A stretch of 64,000 bases of DNA, from positions 666,750-730,749 of the forward strand of contig NZ_BMQQ01000001.1 in assembly GCF_014648195.1 (NCBI RefSeq). The letters are read 5' to 3'. The translations under genes were made by a program, and so were the position numbers. The stretch is from Streptomyces purpureus. Its GTDB lineage: Bacteria; Actinomycetota; Actinomycetes; Streptomycetales; Streptomycetaceae. The notes below the pieces were generated by a model, which worked only from the letters and a program-made list of their open reading frames with translations, made no database searches and was not told where the DNA came from. Below, piece after piece: positions 27,039 to 35,756 of the stretch (the first letter of the stretch is position 1; each line of letters opens with the position of its first letter).

Positions 27039-28333
27039 GAGGTCCTCACTTCGGAGATGGGGTTCTGTCGGCGCTCGCCCAGGGCGGACCGCAGCTGCAG
27101 CCACCACACGGCCGAGCTGACCGACGTCGCGGCGGCGACGCCCCAGGCCGAGCCGACCGCGCCGGCCGCGGCCGCCCCGCCGAGCCCGCCGGTGACGTAA
27201 CAGGTGGAGGCGAACAGCTGGCTGCGCAGACTGCGCCGGGCCGCGCCGAGAGCGCGCAGTCCAGCCGCCGCGCCGGTGCCGAGGCCGGCGCCCGCGACGC
27301 CGAGCGTGGCCGGCACGATGAGCTCCGAGGCGGAAGCCCAGACGCCGCCGAGCACCATCTCGCCGGCCCGGTCCGGCACCAGCAGCAGCGCCGCGCCCCA
27401 GAGCAGCGCGGCGACGGCCTGCCCGCCGCCCAGCAGGAGGCAGAACCTGGCAAGCCGGTGCGGGGCCTGCCGCAGCACACGCGCCGCCTCCGCGACGGTG
27501 ACCAGCGACAGCCCCATCAGCACGGCGAGGAACGGGCCGAGCAGGAGCTCCGCGCCCCGGACCGCACCCACCGCGCCGACCCCGACGAGCGCGCCCAGCC
27601 CGTACGCCCGCAGCTGGCTCGCGCCGCTGAGGCTGACGTTCTCGATCAGGTACCGGTGGCCGAGGTCGCGGTGGTCGCGAAGCCATGTCCGCGCTCCGGC
27701 CGGCCGGGGCAGGATGCCGGACTGGAAGCAGCCGTACATCGCGGCCACCGCGGCGGCCGCGCCCCAGGCGAGCAGATACGCGGCCACGCTGCCCACGCGG
27801 GCCGCCACCACCATGGCCGGGACGAGGGCGACCCCCCACACGACGTCGTTGACGAACGCCTTCCGCCCGGTGCCGGCGGCGAAGAACGCGAACCGCCAGG
27901 CGTCCTGGAGCAGCAGCGCCGGGAGTGCGACGCCGAGGCAGGCGAACGCGGGCCCCAGCCGGCCGCCGAGGCCGAGCCCGACCAGCACACACACCGCGCC
28001 GACGGTGGCGCCGACGCCGAGGGCCGTACCCGACGCCCGGGCCGCCGCCGCGCGCCAGGATGTGTCCGGCACGCCGCTGAAGCGCACCACGAGCGGGTCG
28101 GTGGCCAGCCCTCGGGCGACGTTGAGCACCACACCGTAGGTCAGCCAGGCCAGGCTGAACACGCCGAACGCGGCCGGCCCCAGCGAGCGTGCCACGAAGA
28201 TGCCCACCGCGAAGTTGGTCATGCTGGAGGCCGCCTGGTCGGCCAGGCCCCAGGACAGCCGGCCGACGACGGCCCGCCTGGCGGTCGCCGCCTTCGGCCT
28301 TGTCCTCGCCCCCTCGGTGGCCATCGGCGTCAT
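27035..28333 (-). CDS. Oligosaccharide flippase (Wzx-like)
   Basis: 432 residues with roughly 12 predicted membrane helices, starting near WGLADQAASSMTNFAVGIF and continuing through FGVFSLAWLTYGVVLNVARG, features of the polysaccharide transport/MATE-like flippase family. It would move the lipid-linked repeat unit across the membrane. Together with the Wzy-like protein at 34514 and the Wzz-like pair it defines a Wzx/Wzy-dependent route. Overlaps its neighbours by 4 nt on both sides. Confidence 0.85.
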   Translation of the reverse strand: MTPMATEGARTRPKAATARRAVVGRLSWGLADQAASSMTNFAVGIFVARSLGPAAFGVFSLAWLTYGVVLNVARGLATDPLVVRFSGVPDTSWRAAAARASGTALGVGATVGAVCVLVGLGLGGRLGPAFACLGVALPALLLQDAWRFAFFAAGTGRKAFVNDVVWGVALVPAMVVAARVGSVAAYLLAWGAAAAVAAMYGCFQSGILPRPAGARTWLRDHRDLGHRYLIENVSLSGASQLRAYGLGALVGVGAVGAVRGAELLLGPFLAVLMGLSLVTVAEAARVLRQAPHRLARFCLLLGGGQAVAALLWGAALLLVPDRAGEMVLGGVWASASELIVPATLGVAGAGLGTGAAAGLRALGAARRSLRSQLFASTCYVTGGLGGAAAAGAVGSAWGVAAATSVSSAVWWLQLRSALGERRQNPISEVRTS

Positions 28334-29610
28334 TCCTTGATCAGCCCGGCGCCGTGCAGGGCGCCTGCCGCGCCGGCGACGGTGTCGAACGGCAGCCCGG
28401 ACCGCTCGGCCACGTCCAGCAGACTGTGCTCCCCGTCGGAGAGGCTGAGCACCCAGAGCATGGCCATCTGGGCCTGCTTCGCGTCGCTGCGGCCGCCGAG
28501 CGAGTCGTACAGCCCGCGCCGGCCCAGCTGTGGCTCGCCGTACGGGCTGAGGTTGACGTACAGCCGGTTGCGGTCGAGGACGGCGAACGCCTCGCGGCAG
28601 ACGGCCAGCGTGTCCGCCATCGCCTCCGGGGAGACGAAGTCCAGGTTGTCGGCCGAGGTGTGGTACTCGGGGTAGCCGGCGTACGGGGTCCGGCTGAGCG
28701 AGCCCACGCCGAGATCGAACCCGGGCGAGCAGAACTGCCGCTCGTCGTAGCCGTACGGAGTGAACTCGACGACGCGGTGCGGGCGTCCGGAGGCGGCGAG
28801 CACGTGCCGCAACACCCGGTCGATCTCCGCGTCGCCGCGCCTGCTCCGCTTGTACGTCAGCCGGCCCGAGTCGCCGGCGCAGGCCAGCACCAGGCCGTGC
28901 TTGACCCGCTCGATCCGCTCCGCGTTACGGGCCAGCCAGGTGATCGCCCCGATGGTGCCGGGCGCGAAGAGGAACCGGTAGGTGTAGTACGGCGTCTGCT
29001 GTGCCAGCGCCCTGGCCAGGAACGTCGCCACCGCGACCCCGGCCAGGTTGTCGTTGGCCAGCGACGGGTGGCAGACATGGCAGGAGACGATCACCTCGTC
29101 CGGGACCTGCCCGGGGACCACATGCTCGGCGTAGGTGAGATGGCCGTCCGCGAGTGTGGAGTCGACGACCACCTCGTACTCGCCGTCCGGCAGCGCGTCC
29201 AGGGTCTCCTGGGCCAGGCAGAACCCCCATTCCGGCGTGTAGTAGCTGGTGCGGTACGGCACCAATGCCGGCTGCTCCGGCAGGGTGTGCAGGTGGGCGC
29301 GGAGCTCGGACAGCGGCATGGTCCGCGACACCGGCACGCTGTAGCCGAGCACGTGCAGGCTGGACGCGGCGAAGTCGACGACCCGCCGGCCGGTGCTGTC
29401 GGCGACGTACGCGTCCCGGATGTTCCACTCCTGCGGCACCGTCCAGTCGAGCACCTGCGTCCCGGTCGGCACCTCGTGCACCTGGAGCGGGAGGTACTCG
29501 CCGACGATGTCCAGGGTGGCGCGCACACCGTCCCCGGTGATGCTCCGGCACAGCGGGTACAACCGCTCCACCAGCGCGTACATCTCCTCGCCGAAGCCGG
29601 CCGCGGTCAC
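28330..29610 (-). CDS. DUF4910 / aminopeptidase-like domain protein
   Basis: 426 residues from GTG 29610 in a GTGA overlap with the SDR gene; a longer frame from 29763 is only read-through of the other frame. The central domain resembles M28-type zinc peptidases: CHVCHPSLANDNLAGVAVAT, ACAGDSGRL and PEYHTSADNLDF supply possible metal ligands. The C-terminus is a winged-helix-like segment (LLDVAERSGLPFDTVAGAA). Relatives recur in surface-glycan clusters beside cytidylyltransferases and C-methyltransferases, so a role on a sugar amide or deacylation step is more likely than protein digestion; this is inference. Confidence 0.8.
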   Translation of the reverse strand: MTAAGFGEEMYALVERLYPLCRSITGDGVRATLDIVGEYLPLQVHEVPTGTQVLDWTVPQEWNIRDAYVADSTGRRVVDFAASSLHVLGYSVPVSRTMPLSELRAHLHTLPEQPALVPYRTSYYTPEWGFCLAQETLDALPDGEYEVVVDSTLADGHLTYAEHVVPGQVPDEVIVSCHVCHPSLANDNLAGVAVATFLARALAQQTPYYTYRFLFAPGTIGAITWLARNAERIERVKHGLVLACAGDSGRLTYKRSRRGDAEIDRVLRHVLAASGRPHRVVEFTPYGYDERQFCSPGFDLGVGSLSRTPYAGYPEYHTSADNLDFVSPEAMADTLAVCREAFAVLDRNRLYVNLSPYGEPQLGRRGLYDSLGGRSDAKQAQMAMLWVLSLSDGEHSLLDVAERSGLPFDTVAGAAGALHGAGLIKE

Positions 29611-30632
29611 CGGCGCCACCGCAGGGTGTCGTCGACCGCGCCGGCGTCGGACGCCGCGCGCAGCACGGCAAGCCGGGTGAAGCGCCGCTCGAAGTCCTCC
29701 CGGGTGAGCCCGAACGTCCGGTAGGCGTCGGCGAGTTCGAGAGCGCCCTGCTTCACCGTCCACTCGCAGTCGAAGCCGGGTACCGCGGCGCGGAACCGGG
29801 AGAAGTCCACGCGGTACGACCGCGGATCGGCACCGGTCTCTCCGGTGATCACCACCTTCGCGCCGGACACCGCCTCGGCGACCTGCTCGGCGATCTCGGC
29901 GACCGTGACGTTGTTGCTTTCGCCGCCGATGTTGAACGCCCGGTCGTGCACGGCTTCCCGTGGCGCGGTCAGCGCGGCCGTGAAGGCCCGTGCGATGTCG
30001 GCGGCGTGCACCAGCGGGCGCCAGGGGGTGCCGTCGGAGAGCACCAGTACCTCGCCCGACAGGAGCGCGTGGCCCACCAGGTTGTTCAGCACGATGTCGG
30101 CGCGGAGCCGGGGCGAGTGTCCGAAGGCGGTGGCGTTGCGCATGAACACCGGGCTGAAGTCGCCGTCGGCCAGCGCGTGCAGGTCGTCCTCCACCCGCAC
30201 CTTGGACTCCGCGTACGGCGTCACCGGGCGCAGCGGGGCGTCCTCGCCCACCAGGCCGTCACCGCCGGCGGCGCCGTAGACCGAGCAGGTCGACGCGTAC
30301 AGGAAGCGCCGCGCTCCGGCGTCGCGGGCCAGCCGGGCAAGGCGTACGGAGGCGTGGTGGTTGATGTCGTAGGTGAGCTCCGGCGCCAGCGATCCCAGCG
30401 GGTCGTTGGAGAGCGCGGCCAGGTGGATCACGGCGTCCACCCCGGCCACGTGGTCGGCCGTGACATCGCGCAGGTCCACCCGGTGCCCCCGCGGATCCGT
30501 GGGCGCCGGGCCCAGGACGCAGTCGGCGAACAGGCCGGAGTCGAGCCCGACGACCTCGTGCCCGGCGGCCGTGAGGACCGGGGCCATCACGGTGCCCAGG
30601 TAGCCCTGGTGTCCGGTCAGTAGTACGCGCAA
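29607..30632 (-). CDS. NAD(P)-dependent sugar epimerase/dehydratase (extended SDR)
   Basis: 341 residues. Rossmann motif LLTGHQGYLG at the N-terminus, VIHLAALSNDP, Ser-Val-Tyr in STCSVYG and the catalytic pair PYAESK; the substrate-binding part has RPLVHAADIARAF and FNIGGESNNVTV. A sugar-nucleotide reductase, epimerase or 4,6-dehydratase is expected. Since a cytidylyltransferase is present but no obvious CDP-glucose 4,6-dehydratase, this enzyme is the best candidate for that step. Confidence 0.88.
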   Translation of the reverse strand: MRVLLTGHQGYLGTVMAPVLTAAGHEVVGLDSGLFADCVLGPAPTDPRGHRVDLRDVTADHVAGVDAVIHLAALSNDPLGSLAPELTYDINHHASVRLARLARDAGARRFLYASTCSVYGAAGGDGLVGEDAPLRPVTPYAESKVRVEDDLHALADGDFSPVFMRNATAFGHSPRLRADIVLNNLVGHALLSGEVLVLSDGTPWRPLVHAADIARAFTAALTAPREAVHDRAFNIGGESNNVTVAEIAEQVAEAVSGAKVVITGETGADPRSYRVDFSRFRAAVPGFDCEWTVKQGALELADAYRTFGLTREDFERRFTRLAVLRAASDAGAVDDTLRWRR

Positions 30633-30635
30633 GGT

Positions 30636-31283
30636 TCAACCCCCCAGGTTGAGCGTGAGTTTGGTGACGGCGAACGCCTCGGCGTATCGCTCGTGGCATT
30701 CGATGCCGCGGATCCGTGCGAGGCCGACGAAGGCCTCCCGGTCGTACCAGGGCCGGTGCCGCTGCGAGGGATAGTGCTCCTGCAGCAGCCGCACCTTCTG
30801 TTCGGCGGTCTCCGGCGACAGCGGCTGGTACGCCGTGGGACGGCCGAGATCGCCGTCCCACTTGACGATCTCGTAGCCGAGCACGAGGTGGTCGCGGAAG
30901 GCGGTGGGTATCAGCTTCGCCAGGCCGCGGTGATCCTGGTGCGCGTCGTCGGTACGCGGGGCCAGGATCAGATCCGGTTCGGTCTGCGCGCGCAACTCCT
31001 CGACCGCGGCCTTGGCCTCGTCCCAGTGCACAGGCATCCGGCCGTCCGGCAGCTTGAGGACGGTCAGCCGCAGGTCGGCGCCCGGGCAGAAGGCGGCGAG
31101 CGCGGCCTGCTCCTCCGCCTCCCGCTCGGTGCCGCCGCCGGTGAGCACCAGCGCGTCGATCCGGACACCCGGCCGCGCACGGCACAGGGTCAGCAGCGTG
31201 CCGCCGGCGCCGATGGCGATGTCGTCGCAGTGCGCCCCCACCGCGACGAGCCGGTCCAGGCGCCCGGCCCCGAGCCGGATCAC
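30636..31283 (-). CDS. PIG-L family deacetylase
   Basis: 215 residues from GTG 31283, in a GTGA overlap with the cytidylyltransferase; longer frames upstream are shadow. The zinc site is visible: VAVGAHCDDIAIGAGG (His-Asp-Asp) and the later APRTDDAHQDHRGL. PIG-L enzymes remove N-acetyl groups from GlcNAc-like sugars. In this operon it probably trims an acylated amino sugar, perhaps the product of the aminotransferase at 23008. Confidence 0.88.
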   Translation of the reverse strand: MIRLGAGRLDRLVAVGAHCDDIAIGAGGTLLTLCRARPGVRIDALVLTGGGTEREAEEQAALAAFCPGADLRLTVLKLPDGRMPVHWDEAKAAVEELRAQTEPDLILAPRTDDAHQDHRGLAKLIPTAFRDHLVLGYEIVKWDGDLGRPTAYQPLSPETAEQKVRLLQEHYPSQRHRPWYDREAFVGLARIRGIECHERYAEAFAVTKLTLNLGG

Positions 31284-32074
31284 GCCCCCACTCCGGCGCC
31301 GGCCCGCTCCCACACGGCCCACGGCCGGTCGCCCCGCGCGTACGCGTCGTCCAGCGAGGCCCGCTCCTTCACGGTGTCGGTCGGCTTCCAGAAGCCGCGG
31401 TGCTGATGCGCCACCAGCCGCCCCCGCTTGGCCAGTTGGGCGCATCCGTCGGCGACCAGGTCGCCGTTCTCCGGTATGTGGTCGAAGACCTCCTGGCGGA
31501 GCACGAAGTAGCCGCCGTTCTCCCACAGCGGCAGTTCGCTCACCGGGGTGATGCCCCCCACCAGACCGTCCTCGCCCAAATCCACGCAGTGGAACGACGA
31601 CTGCGGCGGCACCACCATCATCGACGCCCCGGCGTCACGCCGGGCGAACCGGTCGATCATCTCCGGCAGCGGGGCGTCGGTGAGCACGTCGGCGTAGTTG
31701 GCGAGGAACATCTCGTCGCCATCCAGGTGGTGGCGCACCCGGCGCAGCCGCTCTCCGATCGGCGACTCGATGCCGGTCTGCGCGAACGTGATCGTCCAGT
31801 CCGCGATGTCGGTGGACAGCAGCTCCGTCCGCCCGCCCCGCAGCACGAAGTCGTTGGACGTCGTCTCCTCGTAGTTGAGGAAGAAGTCCTTGATGTGGTG
31901 CGCCCCGTACCCGAGGCACAGGATGAACTCCGTATGCCCGAAGTGCGCGTAGTAGCGCATGACGTGCCAGATCAGCGGCCTGGGGCCGACCATCGCCATC
32001 GGCTTGGGCACGTCGTCGGCGGCACCGCTCCGCATCCGCATCCCGTAACCGCCGCAGAACAGTACGACTTTCAT
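31280..32074 (-). CDS. Glucose-1-phosphate cytidylyltransferase-like nucleotidyltransferase
   Basis: 264 residues from ATG 32074, overlapping the methyltransferase stop (ATGA). The N-terminus MKVVLFCGGYGMRMRSG with VPKPMAMVGPRPLIWHVMRYYAHFG and EFILCLGYGAHHIKDFFLNY is characteristic of RfbF-type CDP-glucose synthases rather than RmlA. It also has ENGGYFVLRQEVFDHI and GFWKPTDTVKE near the end. The product, a CDP-hexose, would feed the SDR and C-methyltransferase beside it. Confidence 0.88.
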   Translation of the reverse strand: MKVVLFCGGYGMRMRSGAADDVPKPMAMVGPRPLIWHVMRYYAHFGHTEFILCLGYGAHHIKDFFLNYEETTSNDFVLRGGRTELLSTDIADWTITFAQTGIESPIGERLRRVRHHLDGDEMFLANYADVLTDAPLPEMIDRFARRDAGASMMVVPPQSSFHCVDLGEDGLVGGITPVSELPLWENGGYFVLRQEVFDHIPENGDLVADGCAQLAKRGRLVAHQHRGFWKPTDTVKERASLDDAYARGDRPWAVWERAGAGVGA

Positions 32075-33306
32075 GGCTTGACCTCGACAATGCTGAGTTC
32101 CGGGATGGGAAAGACCAGCCGGCCGCCCCAGGCGTGCACGAAGGACAGCTGCTCGGTCAGCTCGTCGCGCAAATTCCACGGGAGGACGAGCACATAGTCG
32201 GGCCGGTCGGCGGCCATCCGCTCGGGAGGCAGGATCGGGATGCGGGTGCCCGGGGTGAACCTGCCGTGCTTGTAGGGGTTTCGGTCGACCGTGTACGGGA
32301 GCAGGTCGGGCCGGATGCCGCAGTGGTTGAGCAGGGTGTTGCCCTTGCCGGGGGCGCCGTAGCCGACGACCGTCTCGCCGCGCTCGGCCGCCTCGACGAG
32401 GAACCGCAGCAGATCTCGGCGCACCTTGGCCACCCGGGCGGAGAACTCGGTGTACCCGGACAGCTCCCGCAGCCCGGCGGCCTTCTCCCGGTCCAGCACG
32501 TCGGCCACCCGCCGCGTCGGCTCGCCGGCCACCTCGGCCGGCCGGGCCCACAGCCGGATCGAGCCGCCGTGCGTCGGCAGCAACTCGACGTCCACGAGCG
32601 CGAGTCCGCCGCTCGCGAGCGCCCGGATCGCGGAGGCGACCGTGTAGTACTGGAAGTGCTCGTGGTAGATCGTGTCGTACTGATTCTCCTCGATCAGGGT
32701 CAGCAGGTGCTGCACCTCGATGGAGATCCAGCCGTCGTCGGCGACCAGGGCGCGCAGCCCCCGGGTGAACCCGACCACGTCGGGGATGTGCGCGTACACG
32801 TTGTTGGCCACGACCAGGTCCGCCGGGCCGTGCTCGGCGCGGACGGCCGGGCCCGTGTCCGAGCTCAGGAACTCCGTGAGCGTGGGCACACCCTTCTCCC
32901 GCGCCGCGGCGCCGACGTTCACCGACGGCTCGATGCCGAGGCACCGGAGCCCCCGGTCCACGACGTGCTTGAGCAGGTACCCGTCGTTGCTCGCGACCTC
33001 GACCACGAACGCGTCGGGGCCGAGACCGAGGCGCTCGACGGCGTCGGCGACGAAGGCGCGGGCGTGGTCCACCCAGGAGGTCGAGTAGGAGGAGAAGTAC
33101 GCGTACTGCGTGAACGTGTCCTCCGGCGTGATCAGCGGCGGGATCTGCGCGAGCCAGCAGTCCGTGCAGACCCGCAGGTGCAGCGGGTAGGCCGGTTCCG
33201 GCTGATCCAGTTGGTCCGCGGCGAGAAAGCTCTCACAGGGTGGCGTCGCCCCCAGGTCGACGACGCTCGCCATCGCTTCCGAGCCGCAGAGTCGGCATCG
33301 TGTCAT
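32071..33306 (-). CDS. Class I SAM-dependent sugar C-methyltransferase
   Basis: 411 residues. The N-terminal zinc-finger-like part (CRLCG ... CTDCW), the SAM site VVEVASNDGYLLKHV and the C-terminal domain with VVGYGAPGKGNTLLNHCGI are the three-part structure of NDP-hexose C-methyltransferases such as TylC3/CloU. It would add a methyl branch to a keto sugar nucleotide. It lies next to the cytidylyltransferase with a 4-nt overlap, suggesting a CDP-linked branched sugar. Confidence 0.88.
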   Translation of the reverse strand: MTRCRLCGSEAMASVVDLGATPPCESFLAADQLDQPEPAYPLHLRVCTDCWLAQIPPLITPEDTFTQYAYFSSYSTSWVDHARAFVADAVERLGLGPDAFVVEVASNDGYLLKHVVDRGLRCLGIEPSVNVGAAAREKGVPTLTEFLSSDTGPAVRAEHGPADLVVANNVYAHIPDVVGFTRGLRALVADDGWISIEVQHLLTLIEENQYDTIYHEHFQYYTVASAIRALASGGLALVDVELLPTHGGSIRLWARPAEVAGEPTRRVADVLDREKAAGLRELSGYTEFSARVAKVRRDLLRFLVEAAERGETVVGYGAPGKGNTLLNHCGIRPDLLPYTVDRNPYKHGRFTPGTRIPILPPERMAADRPDYVLVLPWNLRDELTEQLSFVHAWGGRLVFPIPELSIVEVKP

Positions 33307-34511
33307 CTACTGCCCCCCATTGATTCCGTCCGCCCCGCGATCGCGGCGCGGTACCCCTCCACCAGGCGCTCCAGGCCGACGGCCGGGCTGAACCCCTGCT
33401 CGTAACGGCGCCGGGCCGCCTGGCCCATCTCCTGGTTGCGGGCTCGCCCGGCCGCGATCCCGCGGATGCAGGACGCGAGCGAGGCGGCGTCGCCCGGCCG
33501 GTGCAGCAGCCCGGTCACCCCGTCCTCGACGAGTTCGACGAAGGCGCCGTGACCGGCGGCGACGGCCGGGACCCCCGCCGCCATCGCCTCCACGACCACA
33601 AGCCCGAACGCCTCCAGCCACGTCGACGGCGCCACCACGGCGACCGACCGAGCGACGGCCTGCCGGCACTGGGCCGGGTCGTACAGGCCGACGTACCGCA
33701 CGTCGTCCCGGTCCGCCGCCCACGCGGCCACCTCTCGTTCCAGCGGCCCCGCCCCGGCGACCACCAGCGGCACGCCCACACCGCCCTCGGCGGCGATCTC
33801 GTCCCACGCGGCCATGAGCAGCCGCACGCCCTTGGCCTCCGCGAGCCGGCCGAGATAGAGCAGATGCTCGCCGGCGCCCGCTCGGTACGTGCCCGGGTCG
33901 GGCACGAAGTTGTGCTTCACCGCCAGCCGCTCGGGCGGCATGCCGGACCGCACCAGGACCTCGCGCTGCGCCGCGGAGATGCAGAAGAACCGCTCCACGC
34001 CGGACCACCAGCGCCGCCGGTTGACCGAGAGGCTGACCGCGAGCGGCACCGTCGCGAGGCGGGAGCCGCGGTAGCAGCCGTGGCGGACGGCGGGCAGCGG
34101 CGCAGACCCGACGCAGTCGGTGCACGGCCGGCCGTCCCGCCGCAGCGTGCCGGGCGGGCAGACCTGGGTGTAGTTGTGCAGGGTGGCGACGGCGGGCACG
34201 CCGGCGTCGGCGCAGGCGGCAAGCACGGCGGGGGACAGGAGCGGGAAGACGTTGTGGACGTGCACCACGTCCGGCCGCCCGGCGCGGAGCCGGGCGGCGA
34301 GCTCCACGCGGACCCCCGGGTTCCACGGCACCAGCAGTGGCACCGCGGCCTTGCCGAACAGGGACCGGGCGGCGATGTCGTCGCTGCGCCGCTCGAACAC
34401 CTCGACCCGGTGGCCGGCCTCGCGCAGCAGCCCCACCTCCTGGTCGACGACCTTGTTCTCCCCGCTCGGCTGCGCCGAGGCGTAGCGGTTGTGCACCACG
34501 AGAACGCGCAT
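33303..34511 (-). CDS. Family 4 glycosyltransferase
   Basis: 402 residues from ATG 34511. GT-B fold with the N-terminal MRVLVVHNRYASAQPSGENK, the domain start LLYLGRLAEAKGVRLLMAAW and the nucleotide-sugar motif EAFGLVVVEAMAAGVPAVA. An intervening cysteine cluster (CPPGTLRRDGRPCTDC, HGC) resembles glycosyltransferases of capsular clusters. Cytoplasmic enzyme building the repeat unit. Confidence 0.9.
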   Translation of the reverse strand: MRVLVVHNRYASAQPSGENKVVDQEVGLLREAGHRVEVFERRSDDIAARSLFGKAAVPLLVPWNPGVRVELAARLRAGRPDVVHVHNVFPLLSPAVLAACADAGVPAVATLHNYTQVCPPGTLRRDGRPCTDCVGSAPLPAVRHGCYRGSRLATVPLAVSLSVNRRRWWSGVERFFCISAAQREVLVRSGMPPERLAVKHNFVPDPGTYRAGAGEHLLYLGRLAEAKGVRLLMAAWDEIAAEGGVGVPLVVAGAGPLEREVAAWAADRDDVRYVGLYDPAQCRQAVARSVAVVAPSTWLEAFGLVVVEAMAAGVPAVAAGHGAFVELVEDGVTGLLHRPGDAASLASCIRGIAAGRARNQEMGQAARRRYEQGFSPAVGLERLVEGYRAAIAGRTESMGGSR

Positions 34512-34513
34512 GC

Positions 34514-35755
34514 TCAAGGCACCTCCGAGGTCCGGGCCGTCAGCAGCGAGGCGGCCACGGTCAGATGCAGCAGGTACGGAGAGGCGTCGCCCAGCCCGGC
34601 CTCGGTGTACGACGCGATCGCGCAGTAGCTGATCAGGAAGATCGCGCAGGCCCTCGGCAGCGAGGGCGGCCGCAGCAACGCGACACCGCCCAGCACGGCG
34701 ACCATCGCCGCCACGATGACGGCGCCGGTCAGACCCTGCTCGTGGTAGACGGCCAGCCAGCTGTTGTCGATCGGCAGCCCGCCGAAGGACTTGTCCCCAA
34801 GGCCCGCCCCGAGCAGCTGCTCCGAGGCCGTCCGGGGGGCTGCCAGCAGGGCGTCCCAGACCTTGGCCCGGCCGGTGAGGTTGGAGAAGTTCTCCTGGCT
34901 CTGTCCGCGCAGGAACCACGCCTGTAACGCGGAGTTGAACGCCACCGCGGCCACCGTGACGCACAGCACCGCCCAGGCGAAGAACCGGCGGGCGGCGGCG
35001 CTGGTCAGGACGAGTGAGCCGATCGCCAGCATCAGCCCGATGAGCAGGCCGAGCGTGGCCGTCCGGGTGTGGGTCAGCGCGAGCAGGACGAGTGCCGGCA
35101 CGACGACCACCGCCGCGCTGACCCGGTCGGTCCGGCGGCCCAGGACGAGCAGCACGGTGAGCCCGGTGATCACCGCGGCGTACTGTCCGATCTGCGGCGG
35201 GGTGAGCGGCCACAACGCGCCGACCAGGCGTCCGCCGTACAGCTCGGGCATGGCCGCGCCGGGGGAGATGAGCAGGCCTGCGGCCACCGACGCCAGCACG
35301 GCGAAGTACAGCCGGATGTGGTGCCGGACCAACGTCGCACTCCCGTCCCACCAGTGGCTGAGCAGCCACAGCGTGCCGACGAAGAGAGCAAGCCGGGCGC
35401 AGCGGAACAGCGCCCCGAAACCGGAGTCCAGGTCCGCGCTGGAGAGCACGCTCGGCACCAGCAGCAGGGTGAGCAGGAACAGGAAGGCGCTGGGCCGGAC
35501 GCGCAGCCGGAGATTGAGGGCGAGCGCCAGCGCGAACGCGGCGACCAGCGCCCCCATCGTGATCATCTGGATGAGGGAGCGGGGCAGCGGGACGATGGTC
35601 TTCGCCCCGGCGGAGCCGAGCGTGTTGAGGATCAGCAGCCCCCAGACGACCCCGACCAGCTTCGGTGTGCCAGAAGGGCGCGGTGCGGCGGCGGGCCCCG
35701 TGCCTTCGGTATCGGGTCCGCCCGGCAGCCCCTCGCGCGTCAGGGCACGGTCCAT
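34514..35755 (-). CDS. O-antigen ligase/polymerase-like membrane protein (Wzy candidate)
   Basis: 413 residues from ATG 35755, one nucleotide after the upstream stop; GTG 35764 is the alternative. About ten hydrophobic segments surround a larger loop (~280-330) with FLRGQSQENFSNLTGRAKVW and LLGAGLGDKSFGGLPIDNSW, the extracytoplasmic region seen in the O-antigen ligase/polymerase family. Expected to polymerise flipped repeat units on the outer face of the membrane. Confidence 0.83.
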   Translation of the reverse strand: MDRALTREGLPGGPDTEGTGPAAAPRPSGTPKLVGVVWGLLILNTLGSAGAKTIVPLPRSLIQMITMGALVAAFALALALNLRLRVRPSAFLFLLTLLLVPSVLSSADLDSGFGALFRCARLALFVGTLWLLSHWWDGSATLVRHHIRLYFAVLASVAAGLLISPGAAMPELYGGRLVGALWPLTPPQIGQYAAVITGLTVLLVLGRRTDRVSAAVVVVPALVLLALTHTRTATLGLLIGLMLAIGSLVLTSAAARRFFAWAVLCVTVAAVAFNSALQAWFLRGQSQENFSNLTGRAKVWDALLAAPRTASEQLLGAGLGDKSFGGLPIDNSWLAVYHEQGLTGAVIVAAMVAVLGGVALLRPPSLPRACAIFLISYCAIASYTEAGLGDASPYLLHLTVAASLLTARTSEVP

Positions 35756-35756
35756 C

